Shown here piece by piece: positions 41,470 through 52,859 of a stretch of DNA of 64,000 nucleotides (within the stretch, counting starts at the first letter, position 1; the number at the start of each line of letters is the position of its first letter). Below the pieces are notes generated by a model. That model was not told the origin of the DNA and did not search any database. It was given only the letters and a program-made list of their open reading frames with translations. Made by a program: the position numbers and the translations under genes. Origin of the DNA: Euborellia annulipes. Lineage: Eukaryota > Arthropoda > Insecta > Dermaptera > Anisolabididae. The stretch spans positions 1-64,000 of the forward strand of contig JAKCPI010001756.1 of NCBI GenBank assembly GCA_023213315.1, given 5' to 3'.

Positions 41470-42190
41470 GTGTCTATAGTGGCCCTGGTTAACCAAGAAT
41501 ATAAAACAATAAAAACTTTTCGTTTAGTTGCTTAATGATTTATTTCTAGATTTCTTAGGGGTCGGTTAACTAAGCTCTGATGAATCTGGGGAAAGGTGCC
41601 CCACTCTCAAAAAAAGTATAATCGTTTTCTAATGGCAATTTTATGATTTATAGCTAGCTCTCGAAATATACGGATTTTGAAGCTGCTTAATCAAGCTCAG
41701 CCGAATCTGGGGGATAGGTGCCCCACACTTCAAAAAGAATTAAAAAAAAAAAAAAAAAACTTTTTAGACAGCTTTATGATTTTTGCCTAACTTTTAAGGT
41801 TTACGACTAGGCTCTAACCCTTTTAGCACCTGGTTAATCAAGTTCTGATGAATCTGGGGAAAGGTGCCCCACTCTCAAAAAAGAATATAAAACAATAAAA
41901 ACTTTTCTTTTAGCAGTTTAATGATTTATGTATATCATTTATACCGTCTTAGGGGTTGGTTAACTAAGCTCTGATGAATCTGGGGAAAGGTGCCCCACTA
42001 TCAAAAATGAATAGTCGTTTTCTAATGGCAATTTTATTATTTATAGCTAGCTCTCGAAATATAAGGCTTTTTGAAGATGCTTAATCAAGCTCAGCTGAAT
42101 CTGAAGGATAGGTGCCCCACCCTCCAAAAAGAATTTAAAAACACTCTTTTGGCTCTAATCATTTTGGTGTGCCCTATGCCACTCTCTAGA
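41470..42190 (+). repeat. GGTGCCCC repeat array, sense (five units)
   Basis: 'ggttaactaagctctgatgaatctggggaaaggtgccccactctcaaaaa' and variants recur five times, with GGTGCCCCAC at about 41608, 41719, 41862, 41986 and 42111, i.e. spacing ~111-143 bp. The units alternate in two types. The array reappears in opposite orientation at 44640-45325. Confidence 0.9.
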
Positions 42191-42565
42191 CACCTCAAGA
42201 GGTTTATATCTTGGATTTTAATGCAACAAGGGGACGGAGAAGGACTTTCAAAATTGTTTTATTAGAATCTAATATTTTAGTATTCCTAATAGACAAGTAG
42301 ATAGATAGATAACATCTATAATAGAGACAAGAATTGGTTATAAAATAAAATAAATAAAAAAGAATCTCCTCTCCTCTTTCAGTATGCAAATTGATTATCA
42401 AAGAGAGTTTGCAGAGCGGAATAAATAACTTCCAGCCGATGTTATCAGGCTGAAATAATCTACGAGATTTGAATCCATTCATTCTAATCAATGAGTGTCT
42501 CTTTATCACACAACTCTCTCTCTCTCTGATCAAATAGCTAGCTAGCATTCGGAAATAAACACGAT

Positions 42566-43700
42566 TAACCAGATATGGATTCATATCCTAAATTCGATTT
42601 TGATGAAAATACACGTTTTAAAGGACAGTGGATCTCTCTATTTGTAAACAAAATAAATTGATTAAAATTCAAAAATCAATTACAAAGGTCAACAAAAAAA
42701 TTTTTTTTTTTTGTTTCTCTGATTCTAGACACTGAAAAAGACTTAAATTTCCATTTTTAGCTTTTAAAGTTTGCTTTTATTTAATTCGTACAGGGTTAAA
42801 AAAAAAATTCAAAATTTGTGTACCTTTTTCAGTTTTTCGCTTATATCTCGCAAACTAAACAAATTTTCTGAACTGTAGTACAATACAAAATTGTAGAGTA
42901 TTAAATTTGCTAAAATCTGGTTGTAAATCGAATTTGTAAACTCAATATTAACTGAGAAACGGACTAACGAATTTTCTCTTTGTTTTACATTTCGAGAAAC
43001 TTGGTCTAACTTTGATCGGCCGTATCTCGGTTAATATTAGATCTACATTGTCGTTTTAACAACCAAATTTTAGCAAATTTAATGCTCTACAACTTTGTAT
43101 AGGTACTATGATGCACAAAATATGCTTAGTTTCGACATATAAAACAAAATAAAAACTGAAAAAATTCTAAAATTTTGAGGATTTTGCAACGCCCCCCCCC
43201 CCCTCTCCCAAGTTAGAACATAGTCCTCGAGGTCAAAAACTTTGCAAAAATCCTAGAGTGCACCCAAATAACTAGTAAAAATTTCTACAAGCAAATGGTG
43301 GCTCAACACATTATTAATAAATAAATATTATCTACATGTCCGGTGTTCTTACTCAAAAATTCGAAAAATTGCTCTAGTTTCTAAAAAAGTAAAGTTTGAT
43401 CAAAAAAATTATTTTTTCCTTTATTTTTAACGTTGGAGAAATTTCATATGCAGAAGCCAGACCGTGACCGGTGTTATTTTTTAGATGCTCTTTAAAATGT
43501 ATTTTCTCATTTTGTTCTTGAAATCTTTTTAAGCATACTTTACTCTTTCACTTCATGGTATAAAAAAATATAAATATTTTCCCATGCTTGTAAATTTTAA
43601 TATATCGTCAAAAACGACACAAAAAATCTGGTGCGACAAGCACACAACACAACTCTCGATTACCCAAGGTGTGCGACCAGCCACACCACTTTTTTTTTGA
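42566..43700 (+). repeat. R1 copy split by a foldback
   Basis: R1 blocks 42566-42683 ('tggattcatatcctaaattcgattttgatgaaaatacacg...attcaaaaatcaatta') and 43470-43695 ('ttattttttagatgctctttaaaatg' to the 3' palindrome). Between lies a ~780-bp insertion (about 42684-43465). Confidence 0.75.
42684..43465. mobile_element. Foldback insertion inside R1
   Basis: Inner arms 'ttgtagagtattaaatttgctaaaatctggttgt' (42892-42925) and 'aacaaccaaattttagcaaatttaatgctctacaac' (about 43059-43094). Flanking parts also pair ('cgcttatatctcgcaaactaaac' region with 'cggccgtatctcgg'). A C-tract lies at 43191-43203. No coding frame. Confidence 0.65.
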
Positions 43701-44205
43701 TCGGTTCAATAGATGTTTGTGTTTCATTTACCTCTATTCCAATAAAGACACCAATATTTTTTTGACATTTATTTCGCCATTTTCTATTTTACAAGACACA
43801 CCCACGTGACATGAGAGAAAGAAGAAGAAAATTTGGTTAGAAAAAATAAAAATGATAATTAAACACGCGACAAGACAAGCAGACGTTTGTGGAAGAACAA
43901 AAGAGAAAGGGGTTTTTGTTGTTTTGTAGCAGCAACAGAATCATGAATAAATTACAACACGGATATAAATAACAATGTCTAGAGTGTAAATGTAATCTCT
44001 ATTATTAGTCTCAATAAACAAATAAATATAAAATCACCCCCTCAGCTCGAATAAGAATAGAAATATTACGATATTGTTTGTTTTTGGCATTTCATCTACT
44101 TTGAACAAAAAAAAAAAACATGCAGCGAAACTTTTAACATGTAAAATTTCAAACCCTTTTCAGAAGTCACTATATTAGTTTTTTTTTTTAAATAATTATA
44201 TTCAA
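43700..44205. other. AT-rich stretch, no genes
   Basis: Nothing recognisable; no repeated block seen elsewhere in the window. Confidence 0.35.
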
Positions 44206-44620
44206 TTTTACTTCCTTTTACCTATATGGTTGACAAAAATTCGATTTTGATGGAAATACACGTTTGTAAACAAAATATCTCAAGAATTAAAAGAGCTATT
44301 AGGTTGAAATTTTATATTTAAGTTAGGTATCCCTCTGGCACGAGACACGAAGCTTTTGAACAAAATCGGCCAAAGAGTACTAGTACTTTACTGATGTACT
44401 TTTTCAGTTTTTCTCGATTTTCTCAAAATTCGATCCAACGATTTTGATTAAAATTTAAAAATCTATTATTTTTTAGATGCTCTTTAAAATGTATATTCTC
44501 ATTTTGCTCTCAAAATTGTTTGAAGCACACTTTACTCATTCACTCCATGGTAACAAAATTAAAATATTTTCCCTTGAACATATCTTCGGAAATTAAATAT
44601 ATATCGATACCAAAAAAATG
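44206..44620 (+). repeat. R1 copy truncated at the GGTGCCCC array
   Basis: R1 from 'ttttacttccttttacctatatgg' to 'cgatacc', i.e. up to just before the 3' palindrome, where the inverted GGTGCCCC array begins. Confidence 0.8.
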
Positions 44621-44639
44621 TAAGAGTTGTTTTTTGTTT

Positions 44640-45325
44640 TAATATACTTTTTGGAGGGTGGGGCACCTATCCCGAGATTTGGCAGAACTTGGTTAACCAG
44701 CTGGTAAAAGGGTTAGAGCTGTAAACTTCAAGAGCTGGGCATAAATCATAAATTTGCCAAAAAGAAGTTTTTTATGGGACATGGGGCATCTATCTCGAAC
44801 AAAACTTGGTTAACCAGCCCATAAAATGGTTAATGACATAGGGCTGGTCATAAATCATTAAGCTGCCTAAAGAAAAAGTGTTTTTTTTTTAATTCTTTTT
44901 GGAGGGTGGGGCACCTATCCCTAAGATTCGGCAAACCTCGATTAAGCAGCTTCAAAAGAGTTAGAGCAGTATATTTCGAGGGCTAGTTATAAATAATAAA
45001 ATTGCCATTAGAAAACGACTATTCTTTTTTGAGAGTGGGGGCACCTTTCCTCAGATTTATCAGAGCTTAGTTAACTAACCCCTATGAAGGTTAAACCTGC
45101 AAAACTGGCCATAAACCATGAAGCTGCCAAAAAGAAGAGTTTTTTTTTTTAATTCATGGAGGGTGGGGCATCTATCCCGAGATTCGGCAGAACTTGGTTA
45201 ACCAGCTGCTAAAAGGGTTAGAGCTGTAAACCTCAAGAGCTGGGCATAAATCAAATTTGCCAAAAGAGTTTTTTTTTTTAATATTATTTTTGGAGGGTGG
45301 GGCACCTATCCCCAGATTCCTCTGT
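44640..45325 (-). repeat. GGTGCCCC repeat array, antisense (six units)
   Basis: 'tttggagggtggggcacctatcccgagattyggcagaacttggttaaccagct' and variants at about 44652, 44780, 44898, 45030, 45158 and 45292. Together with 41470-42190 it makes an inverted pair of arrays spaced 2.4 kb apart. Confidence 0.9.
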
Positions 45326-45329
45326 AACT

Positions 45330-46200
45330 ATTTCTCCTCAACTATGAACATATTAAAATAATATTTTCACACACACATACGCGCACAAAGAAATTAAATC
45401 CTATAATTTAAAAAAATAAAGAGAAAGTCTTGATGAACAATTAAAACAAGATGATGATGATGATGATGAGTTTTTAAGAGCAAATGGCGTTGGTTCGTTG
45501 GGCAATCACTCCACACACAGAGAAAGCAAGCCCAGCAGCAGGTGGTTGCGCCATCCACTCTCAATGCCCTTCCTTTACTTGTTCTGGAAAATACAAAAAA
45601 GAAAAAAAAAAGACATAATGGCGTAAGGCAGCAGGCACCCCAATCAAACATTCCAACACATACACAATTAAATTCCTTTGACTACTGTCTGGTCTCAATA
45701 TCTTTAAAAATAAATCTTCACTAATGATCATCTTGGAAAAGACACAAACTTGTTTATATTATTTACACACTACAAAAAAAAAAAAGAGTCGTTTCGTTTT
45801 GTATTCCTTGGAGTTGGAAACACTTGTTGATTCAATTCCTCTTTGATTTGTGTCTTTTTCTCCATCTTTTTAAAGACTTCATTTAGAAAAAAAAAAAATT
45901 CAAATTCATGAACATTTCGGTTGCAAATCGCGACCTTCATCAAGATTTTTGTAAATTGTAACAAGTAAAATATTTAAAGATTTCACTGCTTTTTTGATGC
46001 TATTATTATTTTTTATATGCCATTATTGAGTCCAAACAACACACATTCAATTAAAAAAATCGGGTGTGGCTGGGCACCCCCCTCCTTTCTTTTCTTCTGG
46101 GTTAGGGAGGTGGTGTGCGTGTCTTCCCGAGTTTTTGTGGGTGTTTGTTTTTGCGGGGGGGGGGGAGAGAAAAGTGGGAAAATTTTGTTGGCACTTATCT
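45330..46200. other. Mostly single-copy stretch with a (ATG)n microsatellite and a hammerhead-like motif
   Basis: (GAT)n at 45450-45471. GC-richer unique sequence at 45480-45560. The open frames at 45394-45651 and 46013-46237 are low-complexity and not convincing. A hammerhead-like motif at 45910-45944 is listed separately. Confidence 0.4.
45910..45944 (-). ncRNA. Hammerhead-like motif (GAAAUG type)
   Basis: Minus strand: CTTGATGA-AGGTCGCGATTTGCAACC-GAAATGTTC. GGT/ACC and GC/GC can pair as stem II. GATGA and GAAA are intact, but the core starts U-U-G instead of C-U-G. Probably a diverged copy. Confidence 0.4.
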
Positions 46201-46201
46201 C

Positions 46202-46572
46202 CTGAAATAAGAGTAAAGTGGTCTCAGAAGATTTCAATTGAAAATGAGAATATACATTTTAAAGAGCATCTAAAAAATAATTGATTTTGAATTTTAATCA
46301 AAATCGTTAGAGCGAATTTTGAGAAAATCGAAAAAAACGAAAAAGTACTCAGTAAAGTACTAGTACTCTTTGGGATTATGATTAAAAGTTATTTTCCGGT
46401 CCCGGGGGTGTTACTAAATATAAAATTTCAGTCTATACTCAATTCCTTCATCTAAAATTTGACACCCCACCCACCCACCAAACCATGTCGAAACCACTTT
46501 TGGATCAGGGGATCAAAACGTGAAGATCATAAATCTCGAATCGAATTGAAATTTATATATATTAATATATAG
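46202..46572 (-). repeat. R1 copy, antisense, decayed
   Basis: 'gagtaaagtggtctcagaagatttcaattgaaaatgagaatatacattttaaagagcatctaaaaaataattgat' through 'gtaaagtactagtactctttgg' to degenerate 5' sequence ('gatcaaaacgtgaagatcataaatctcgaatcgaat'). The 3' palindrome is missing; the left flank is a G-run. Confidence 0.8.
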
Positions 46573-46574
46573 AA

Positions 46575-48945
46575 AATAAAAAGAAATCTTAACGAAGATC
46601 GAAACGTAGACGTAAGAATTGAAAATTAATTTTTTTTAATTTAAATTTTTCAATGTTAATTTAGAAAAATACATTCTTCAGACACTCTAAAAGTATTGTG
46701 AAATAAATATAACGTAACGTAAAATCATCACGAAAAAATTCTCTACATTTCAGAAAAAACCCCATAAAAATCCGACAAGTAGTTTTGGAGAAAATCAGTC
46801 AGATTTAGGCCTATTTCTCATAATTAATCATTTAATTTAATTTTCAGATTCTTTGATTTTTTTTCTATTATTTTAATTGATCCAAAATAAAATTTAATAT
46901 ATTTGATAAATTATTTAATAATAATTGTGAGATTTAAAATTATTTTATAAATTTTATTTTAATTCTTTTCTAACTCTGAAACTATTTGAGGGATTTTGAT
47001 GCGGTTTTTTTTAATATGCATGAAATTTTTCCGCCGTATTTATGGAGTATATTTAATTTTCAAAATAATACTATCTAGGGTGTCTGGAATTAAAAAATTT
47101 AATTACTGAGTTAATAAGCGCCTCTCTAATATCATCAAATAGTGTCTGTTTTGTTAAAGGGCCTGGAGGAAAAAAAAGAGTACCCCCCGCCCCCGCCCCT
47201 TTGGCCTATCAAATGATGTCTTCAACAGGTCTTTGATGTCTCTATAGTTTCAGGTTTCGACTATAGAGTGGATTAAATTAGAATCGAACGTTTGCTTTAT
47301 AATCAGATCTAAACGAACAATGCCAACCAACAAGCCGTCACATGCCAAACTCAATGACGTCACCTTTTTTTCCCATTCATTGGTTAGTTAATAGATAGAA
47401 GTCTCAACAAAAAAATAAATAAATAAATTAGAATTCTAATGTTTAACTCTTTGTTTGATTTAATTATTAGAATTTATTATTGTTAAATTTATTTGAAAGA
47501 AATTCAACAATTAATTAATTACATAATAATAATACTTTGTTTTTTTTTTTTTTTTATTAATTAAGAATAAAATTTATTTTATTTTTAATTACAACAAAAT
47601 TTATAATAAAAAAATGTTTACTTTTTAATTTGGACAAGAACTCTAAAACTATTGAACCGATTTTAATGGGGTCTTTTTTTCTAATATTTAGGAATTTTTT
47701 TTTTAACTTTAGAGGTGATTGAAAATAACAAAAGCATAAAAAAGAATTATATATAATTAAATCTTATTTTTTTATCCGTCCCCTATAAACAACTTGACGG
47801 ATTTTGATGGACTTTTTTTTGGTTTTCAAAGGATAGATGATTTTAAAAGGGTTTTTTTTTCAACTAAACACAGGGTTTTTAATTATAAATTATCTATTTA
47901 TTTACCCCGAGGTACTTTTTTGACATCCTACACATAAAAGACCCCGGACCTCTAAATTAGAAAATTAATATTATTAATAATTAATAGAATATCTAGGGAA
48001 ATTTTTCCCCTCAAGTGTTATTTATTTTTTTACTGACTTCGAGCAATCAAATCCCGGTTTTCTTCTACTTCTGAAGTTTTGTTATTAATAAATAGAAAAT
48101 AAAATTAAATATATATAATTATTTATCGAATAATAAATGTGAGATTTATTTATTGTAATTCCATGTAATTTATTAACTGTTAAACTACTTGACGGATTTT
48201 GATGGGCTTTTTTTGAAAGGTTGAAGATTTTAAAAGGGTTGTTTTCGGCCAAACACATAAATTTTACTAATTACTTAATTATTTTATTATTACCAATTAT
48301 TTACACACTTCAGTACGCATTTTAATAATTTCGATAACTTCTCATCCATCCCCTTTATTCGCTTAGCAACGTATGCAATATATAAAGAAGTAATAATCCG
48401 CTCGTCCCCTCTCTCTCTCTCTACTTGGCGTTAATGACCTGGAGGCTCACCGGGCGGAGTCATTCAGTCAGTAGTGGCTATATAGATGATAATAAAAAAA
48501 CATTAAGCCTTCTCCTTTAGGAGCCGAAAAGAGCATTTACTCTGACATGAAAGGCATCCAAGAAAGAGAGTCTGTCACGTAATAAACAAAAGGAAAAGAA
48601 GAAAAAAAGAACGACGACCACCAACAGTCAAACAAACCTTCTTCCTCTTCTTCTAAAAACTCATTTATTTTATATTTTAATTCGTTGTCTGTATTATTAA
48701 TCGTTTTGTACACTGTTTGTTAAATAAATACATCGAGAGGATTAAACTCGAGCTCTTGCTTTCTGAATTTGTACGACGTCTTTACCATCTCGACTTTTTT
48801 TACTTACTTTTGGTTATTCGGACATTAAAGCACTTTGTTAGATTAAAAGCTAATTTTTTAATATGTTATTAATCACTATCACAAAGGTATAAAATAAAAT
48901 TTTGAAGCAGATCTGACACAGGGTTATCGTGTAATTAATTATTAA
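46575..48945. other. AT-rich stretch with single arms of the AAATCTCACAATTATT family
   Basis: Phrases 'aaaccccataaaaatccgacaagtagtttt' (46755), 'aactatttgagggattttgatgcggtttttt' (46978), 'aactattgaaccgattttaatgggg' (47644), 'aacttgacggattttgatggac' (47790) and 'actacttgacggattttgatgggc' (48184) mark several decayed arms of the palindromic element at 36735. An apparently unique patch lies at 48395-48560. No gene-like frame. Confidence 0.5.
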
Positions 48946-49062
48946 AAAATCTGGTGTGACTGGCGCACAGCACACAACTTTCTCTTACCCTTCGGTAAGA
49001 GAAAGTTGCGCACTGTGCTGGTCACACCAGATTTTTTGTGTCGAGATATATTTAGTTTCCGA
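48946..49062 (-). repeat. R1 3' palindrome, near-perfect hairpin
   Basis: AAAAAATCTGGTGTGACTGG...CACAACTTTCTCTTACCC / TTCGGTAAGAGAAAGTTG...CTGGTCACACCAGATTTTTT: ~46-bp arms with almost no loop, the best-preserved in the window. It is followed by 'gtgtcgagatatatttagtttccgata', the normal antisense R1 continuation. The remainder of this copy resumes at 49490. Confidence 0.9.
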
Positions 49063-49489
49063 TAGCACCTTAGTTTCAAACTTGGATTTTAAATGTTGAC
49101 TGCTTCAAATACTCTATGGTTATTTTTCAAAATTTTAATCTCATATTTGGACATTTTATACACAATATAGATTCGTAAATAAATACAAAATTTCATAAGA
49201 ATTGGAAAAAAAAATTTTAAATGCGTAAAAAGTTCCAAAGGGGACCCCCTTTTGAATCGAAATTAACATACAAATCCCTATAGGAAATTAACATTGTTCC
49301 TATGCGAAGATAAGGTGGAAAGGGAATTTAAAAAGAGTAGAGAGAGACGATAATGTTTGCAAGTGAGAGAGAGACATATATGTTTTCTTTGAAACAATTA
49401 AAGACACAAATAAATTTAAAAAAAATGGGAATTTAAATAATAATTGATTTTTAATCTAATAAAAAGAAAAAGATTTAAATTCCGTTACC

Positions 49490-49952
49490 ATGGCAACCAT
49501 TTCTATCTTTCCTATGAAGAACAAGAGTAAAGTGGTCTTCAGAAGATTTCAACGGCAAAATGAGAATATACATTTTAAAGAGCATCTAAAAAATAATTGA
49601 TTTTTGAATTTTAAAAAAAAATCCTTGGAGGGAATTTTGAGAAAATCGAAAAAAACTGAAAAAGTACATCAGTAAAGTACTAGTACTTTTTGGCCGATTT
49701 TGTTCAAAAGCTTATTTTGAGATTCTTCAAAGGTACCTAAGTTAAATATAAAATTTCAATCCGCTAGCTCAACTCCTTCATGCTAAAAAAATGGTTCCAC
49801 ACACACAGACACACACACACACACACACAGACCAATTTGCGGGACCCACTTTTTTTGGACTCAGGGGACCTCAAAACATGTATATCCATCAAAATCTCGA
49901 CATCGAATTTTTGACATGATCGCAATACTTTCTCTCTCTATATATTTCCCGC
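49490..49952 (-). repeat. R1 copy, antisense, 5' portion
   Basis: 'ttaccatggcaaccatttctatctttcctatgaa' to 'catcgaatttttgacatgatcgcaatactttctctctctatata', with (CA)n at 49797-49829. It is separated from its 3' palindrome by ~430 bp of foreign sequence (49063-49489). Its 5' hairpin is split by the 2-kb element at 49953 and completed at 51965-51995. Confidence 0.85.
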
Positions 49953-51964
49953 CTAATTCATAAAACCTTAAACAATGTTTAAAGAGAATTTGAAAAGCAT
50001 TTTAGCAAAATCTTAATTCATAAACATATTTTAGGCCTAAATACTTGTTTAAATTCCTATTTTAACTAGACAGGCGAGACCCCTTGTTTAAGCTCACTAA
50101 TAAACATTTTGTAACCTCAAAATTTTCGATCACAACAACTTGACATTTGAAATAGCCTATAGTATCATAGGCTTTTAATAAAAATAAACGTAAGTAAAAA
50201 TTCAAATGTATTATATGTTTTTTCATGATCAAATTATTAATCTTGATGAATTAATATTTTCAGAATAATGCAAAGTATTGAAACTATAAATACAATATGC
50301 AATATTATGAATATGGCCAGGGCCGCAGACAGACTTGACGGGCCCCGGGGCTACTTAATAATACGGGCCCCCCCCCCCCCCTCACCCATTAAGATTTTTT
50401 TAGGTATGTAAAAGGCTATTGTGGCCTTCATGCCAAAAATTTTTTACACAATTTTTAAAACAGTTATACATAAGCTTAGCTTACAATATTTATTTAAATA
50501 AAAAAGTTATTTAAAAATTTTTCAAAATTTTCTAAACATAGGGTTACCATAATTTATTGAGGCCAAACCCAGACAGACGACTTCCGGGGTGGGGTATGGA
50601 AAATTTTTTGAAAATTAGACACTGAAATCTGCGTTTTTAGCTATCCTGAGACGTGAAAAATATTACTTGCTTAGAGCTTAAAGGGCCCGGTGCCCGGGCC
50701 CCCACAGGAAAAAATGTGTAAAAAATGATTTTCTTTATTATTGAAATTTTGAGATTTGAGCTTAAAGGGCCCGGGCATCCTCAGGAAAAAAGGCAGGTTT
50801 TTGAGCTCAAAGGGCCCAGGCCCCTTCAGGAAAAAAGAGAGTTTTTTGAGCTCAAAGGGCCCGGGCCCCTTCAGGAAAAAAAATTCAAGAAAATGATTTT
50901 TTTTAATTGAAATTTTAACTATCAAAATTATTTTTTATTAGAATTTTAAGGTTGGAGCGCAAAGGGCCCGGGCCCCGGGGATATAGCCCCCCTGCCCCCC
51001 CCTGTCTGCGGCCCTGAATATGGCCTATCAAATAGATAAAAGGATTATGCCTGGGAGAAGATTATTTAAAAAAAGAAAAAATCCTTTAAGATCTTAAAAT
51101 CTGTTACTATTATTAGTTACAATACATTTGAGTTTCAATATTTGATAGAAATTCAAACATATTTAATTGATTGGTTGATATTTGATATTTAAACATATTT
51201 AATTTTCATTAAATCAAACATAAGTAATTATTATACAAATGTATTTTTATTTAGCTTATTTTTATGGCTTTTAATTGATTTAAATTCCTTTCAGTTCCTT
51301 TGGAGAATGCATTGAAACTGAAAAAAGGGGTGTGCTTATTAGTATCTAGTCCAAATGGAATTAAATGATTTATTGAAAAAGTAATATTTTGAAAAAACTA
51401 ACCTCTGACATTTATATTTATTTTCATTTTGTCTGTTTTTCTTTACTCGCGTTCAAATCTGTTTTTTATTTTGTTTTAATTTAAAGACATAAGTAATTGC
51501 TGAAATAAATTTTTTTTTTATTAAAATAAACCAAAAGCAGTGGCTATGGCAAAAATATTTATCTTTTCTTACTCACAAATTGTCAGTCAAATTTTGGCTT
51601 CTTTTTCTTATTTTTCATAATATTATATTTTTCTTATTTTTCCACATTCATTTAAATGACAATAATGTTGATTTGTCCAATTATTTGTATTAATTCTATA
51701 AGGATCTTATTAAAAACGATCAAAACAAATTAGTTTGACATATAAATATATTTCTCAATCTCCGCCAGATGTCAGCTTAATGCCACAAATTTTGCAAAAT
51801 GACGTAGGTTTTTGCCATGTTGCCAAACTTAATATTCTTAAATTTCATATTAGTTAATCTACAGTTTAAATGTGTTTATGAATAGAAAGTTGGCTTAAAT
51901 ACATATTATCGTTTAACAATTGATTAGTTAAAAAGCTTTTCAAATACTCTTTTATGAATTAGGC
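49953..51964. mobile_element. 2-kb nonautonomous TIR element
   Basis: Terminal inverted repeats GCCTAATTCATAAAA and TTTTATGAATTAGGC. Homology continues inward for ~100 bp with gaps ('gaatttgaaaagc' / 'gcttttcaaatactc'; 'attcataaacatattt' / 'tgtttatgaata'). It splits the 5' hairpin of an antisense R1 copy ('tctctctatatatttcc' | 'tgttcatatatagggtacgagaaagta'). No transposase frame was found. A hAT-like MITE is nested inside. The TSD is unclear. Confidence 0.8.
50318..51016. mobile_element. hAT-like nonautonomous element, 699 bp, perfect 8-bp TSD
   Basis: TIRs CAGGGCCGCAGACAG and CTGTCTGCGGCCCTG (15 bp, perfect), flanked by AATATGGC at 50310-50317 and 51017-51024. The inside contains C/G tracts next to the ends and three or more tandem units of 'gagctcaaagggcccgggccccttcaggaaaaaa' (about 50757-50885). 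The open frames there are translations of these units, not genes. The ends resemble the MITE at 426-613 (CAGGGCCG). Confidence 0.93.
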
Positions 51965-51997
51965 TGTTCATATATAGGGTACGAGAAAGTAAAAATT
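51965..51997 (-). repeat. R1 5' end, completing the split copy
   Basis: 'atatatagggtacgagaaagtaaaaattg' is the antisense R1 5' terminus displaced by the 2-kb insertion. Confidence 0.75.
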
Positions 51998-52800
51998 GAA
52001 ATTTAACATGTAGTCTATGGGGAATGTTGACGAAACGCACACATATCGAATTATATAGCCACCTCTGCAATAGATACAAAAACAAAAAACTTACATTTTA
52101 TCAATTCACTTCCGAGGAATATGTTAAACATAAAATCAAAAGTTTCTGCCGAGGCTTTTAAAGATATTTTAACAAGAAAGTCAAAAAAATTCTCGAAAAT
52201 GACAGTAGGCTAAATTTAAAAATAAGGAAGTCACGTGACTCAGACCAATGTGGCAACGTCGCATAAAATAATACTCATTTCTCGCTGTCATATACATTTT
52301 TCCCCCATTTTACGATATTTTTTTCTCACAAATCGTCCATTGTGTTTAAACTGATTTGCATTAATCATTGTAATATATTAAATAAAATAAAATTGAAGAC
52401 TTTTAAAATTTAAAATAAACAGCTGATAAATGCAGTTGCCAGATCTATATTAGGTAAAAAACTGCTCAAGTCAAAAGTCATTTATTTATTATTTTTGCAA
52501 AAACCATGGTTATTAATTGATTAACTTAATACAATTATAAATTATGATAGGTCACGACTAAATTATAATAAGGAATTTTGGTATTCAAATTTTTAATTTT
52601 ATTTATAAAAAAAATTTAGATTCTATTATGACTTACGGGGTACTATCCGAACAACCTTAAAAACTTTAAACATATCACTTAGTTTCTAATTTAAAATTTT
52701 ATTCAAAAAAAAAATAAAAATAAATAAATAAATAAATTTCTCCATTGAATCTTTTAATTATTATTGTATTTTAATCGCATGCTCTCTCTTTTTGTTGCAG
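51998..52800. other. Single-copy stretch upstream of the exon
   Basis: No repeat family recognised until a partial 'aaacatatcacttagtttctaa' element end at 52668. A unique patch lies at 52010-52300, including 'aaggaagtcacgtgactcagaccaatgtggcaacg' (CACGTG and CCAAT-like). The last 20 bases are the acceptor polypyrimidine tract of the exon at 52801. Probably intron. Confidence 0.45.
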
Positions 52801-52853
52801 GTAAACAAGAAACACGATCTTGTTGATTTCTTCAATGATTTAATAACAAATAT
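52801..52853 (+). CDS. 53-nt internal exon of an unidentified host gene
   Basis: Upstream is a strong acceptor (GCTCTCTCTTTTTGTTGCAG, ending 52800). Downstream is a consensus donor GTGAGT (52854-52859). The exon is open in only one frame, giving VNKKHDLVDFFNDLITN plus two bases; the other two frames have stops at once (TAA) or after eight codons (TGA). Composition (balanced, with charged and hydrophobic residues alternating as in a helix) is unlike the surrounding AT-rich repeats. With 53 nt, skipping it would shift the frame. The parent protein is not recognised. It is the best evidence that a host gene on the plus strand spans this region. Confidence 0.6.
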
Positions 52854-52859
52854 GTGAGT

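Noticed and set aside
45394..45651. 85-codon minus-strand frame with a His run
   Set aside because: The His run is the (ATG)n microsatellite and the rest is Phe-rich from poly-A sequence. No exon signals.
50671..50925. 84-codon minus-strand frame with repeated GPGPFELK
   Set aside because: It is the translation of the tandem 'gagctcaaagggcccgggcccc' units of a hAT-like MITE, not a repeat protein.
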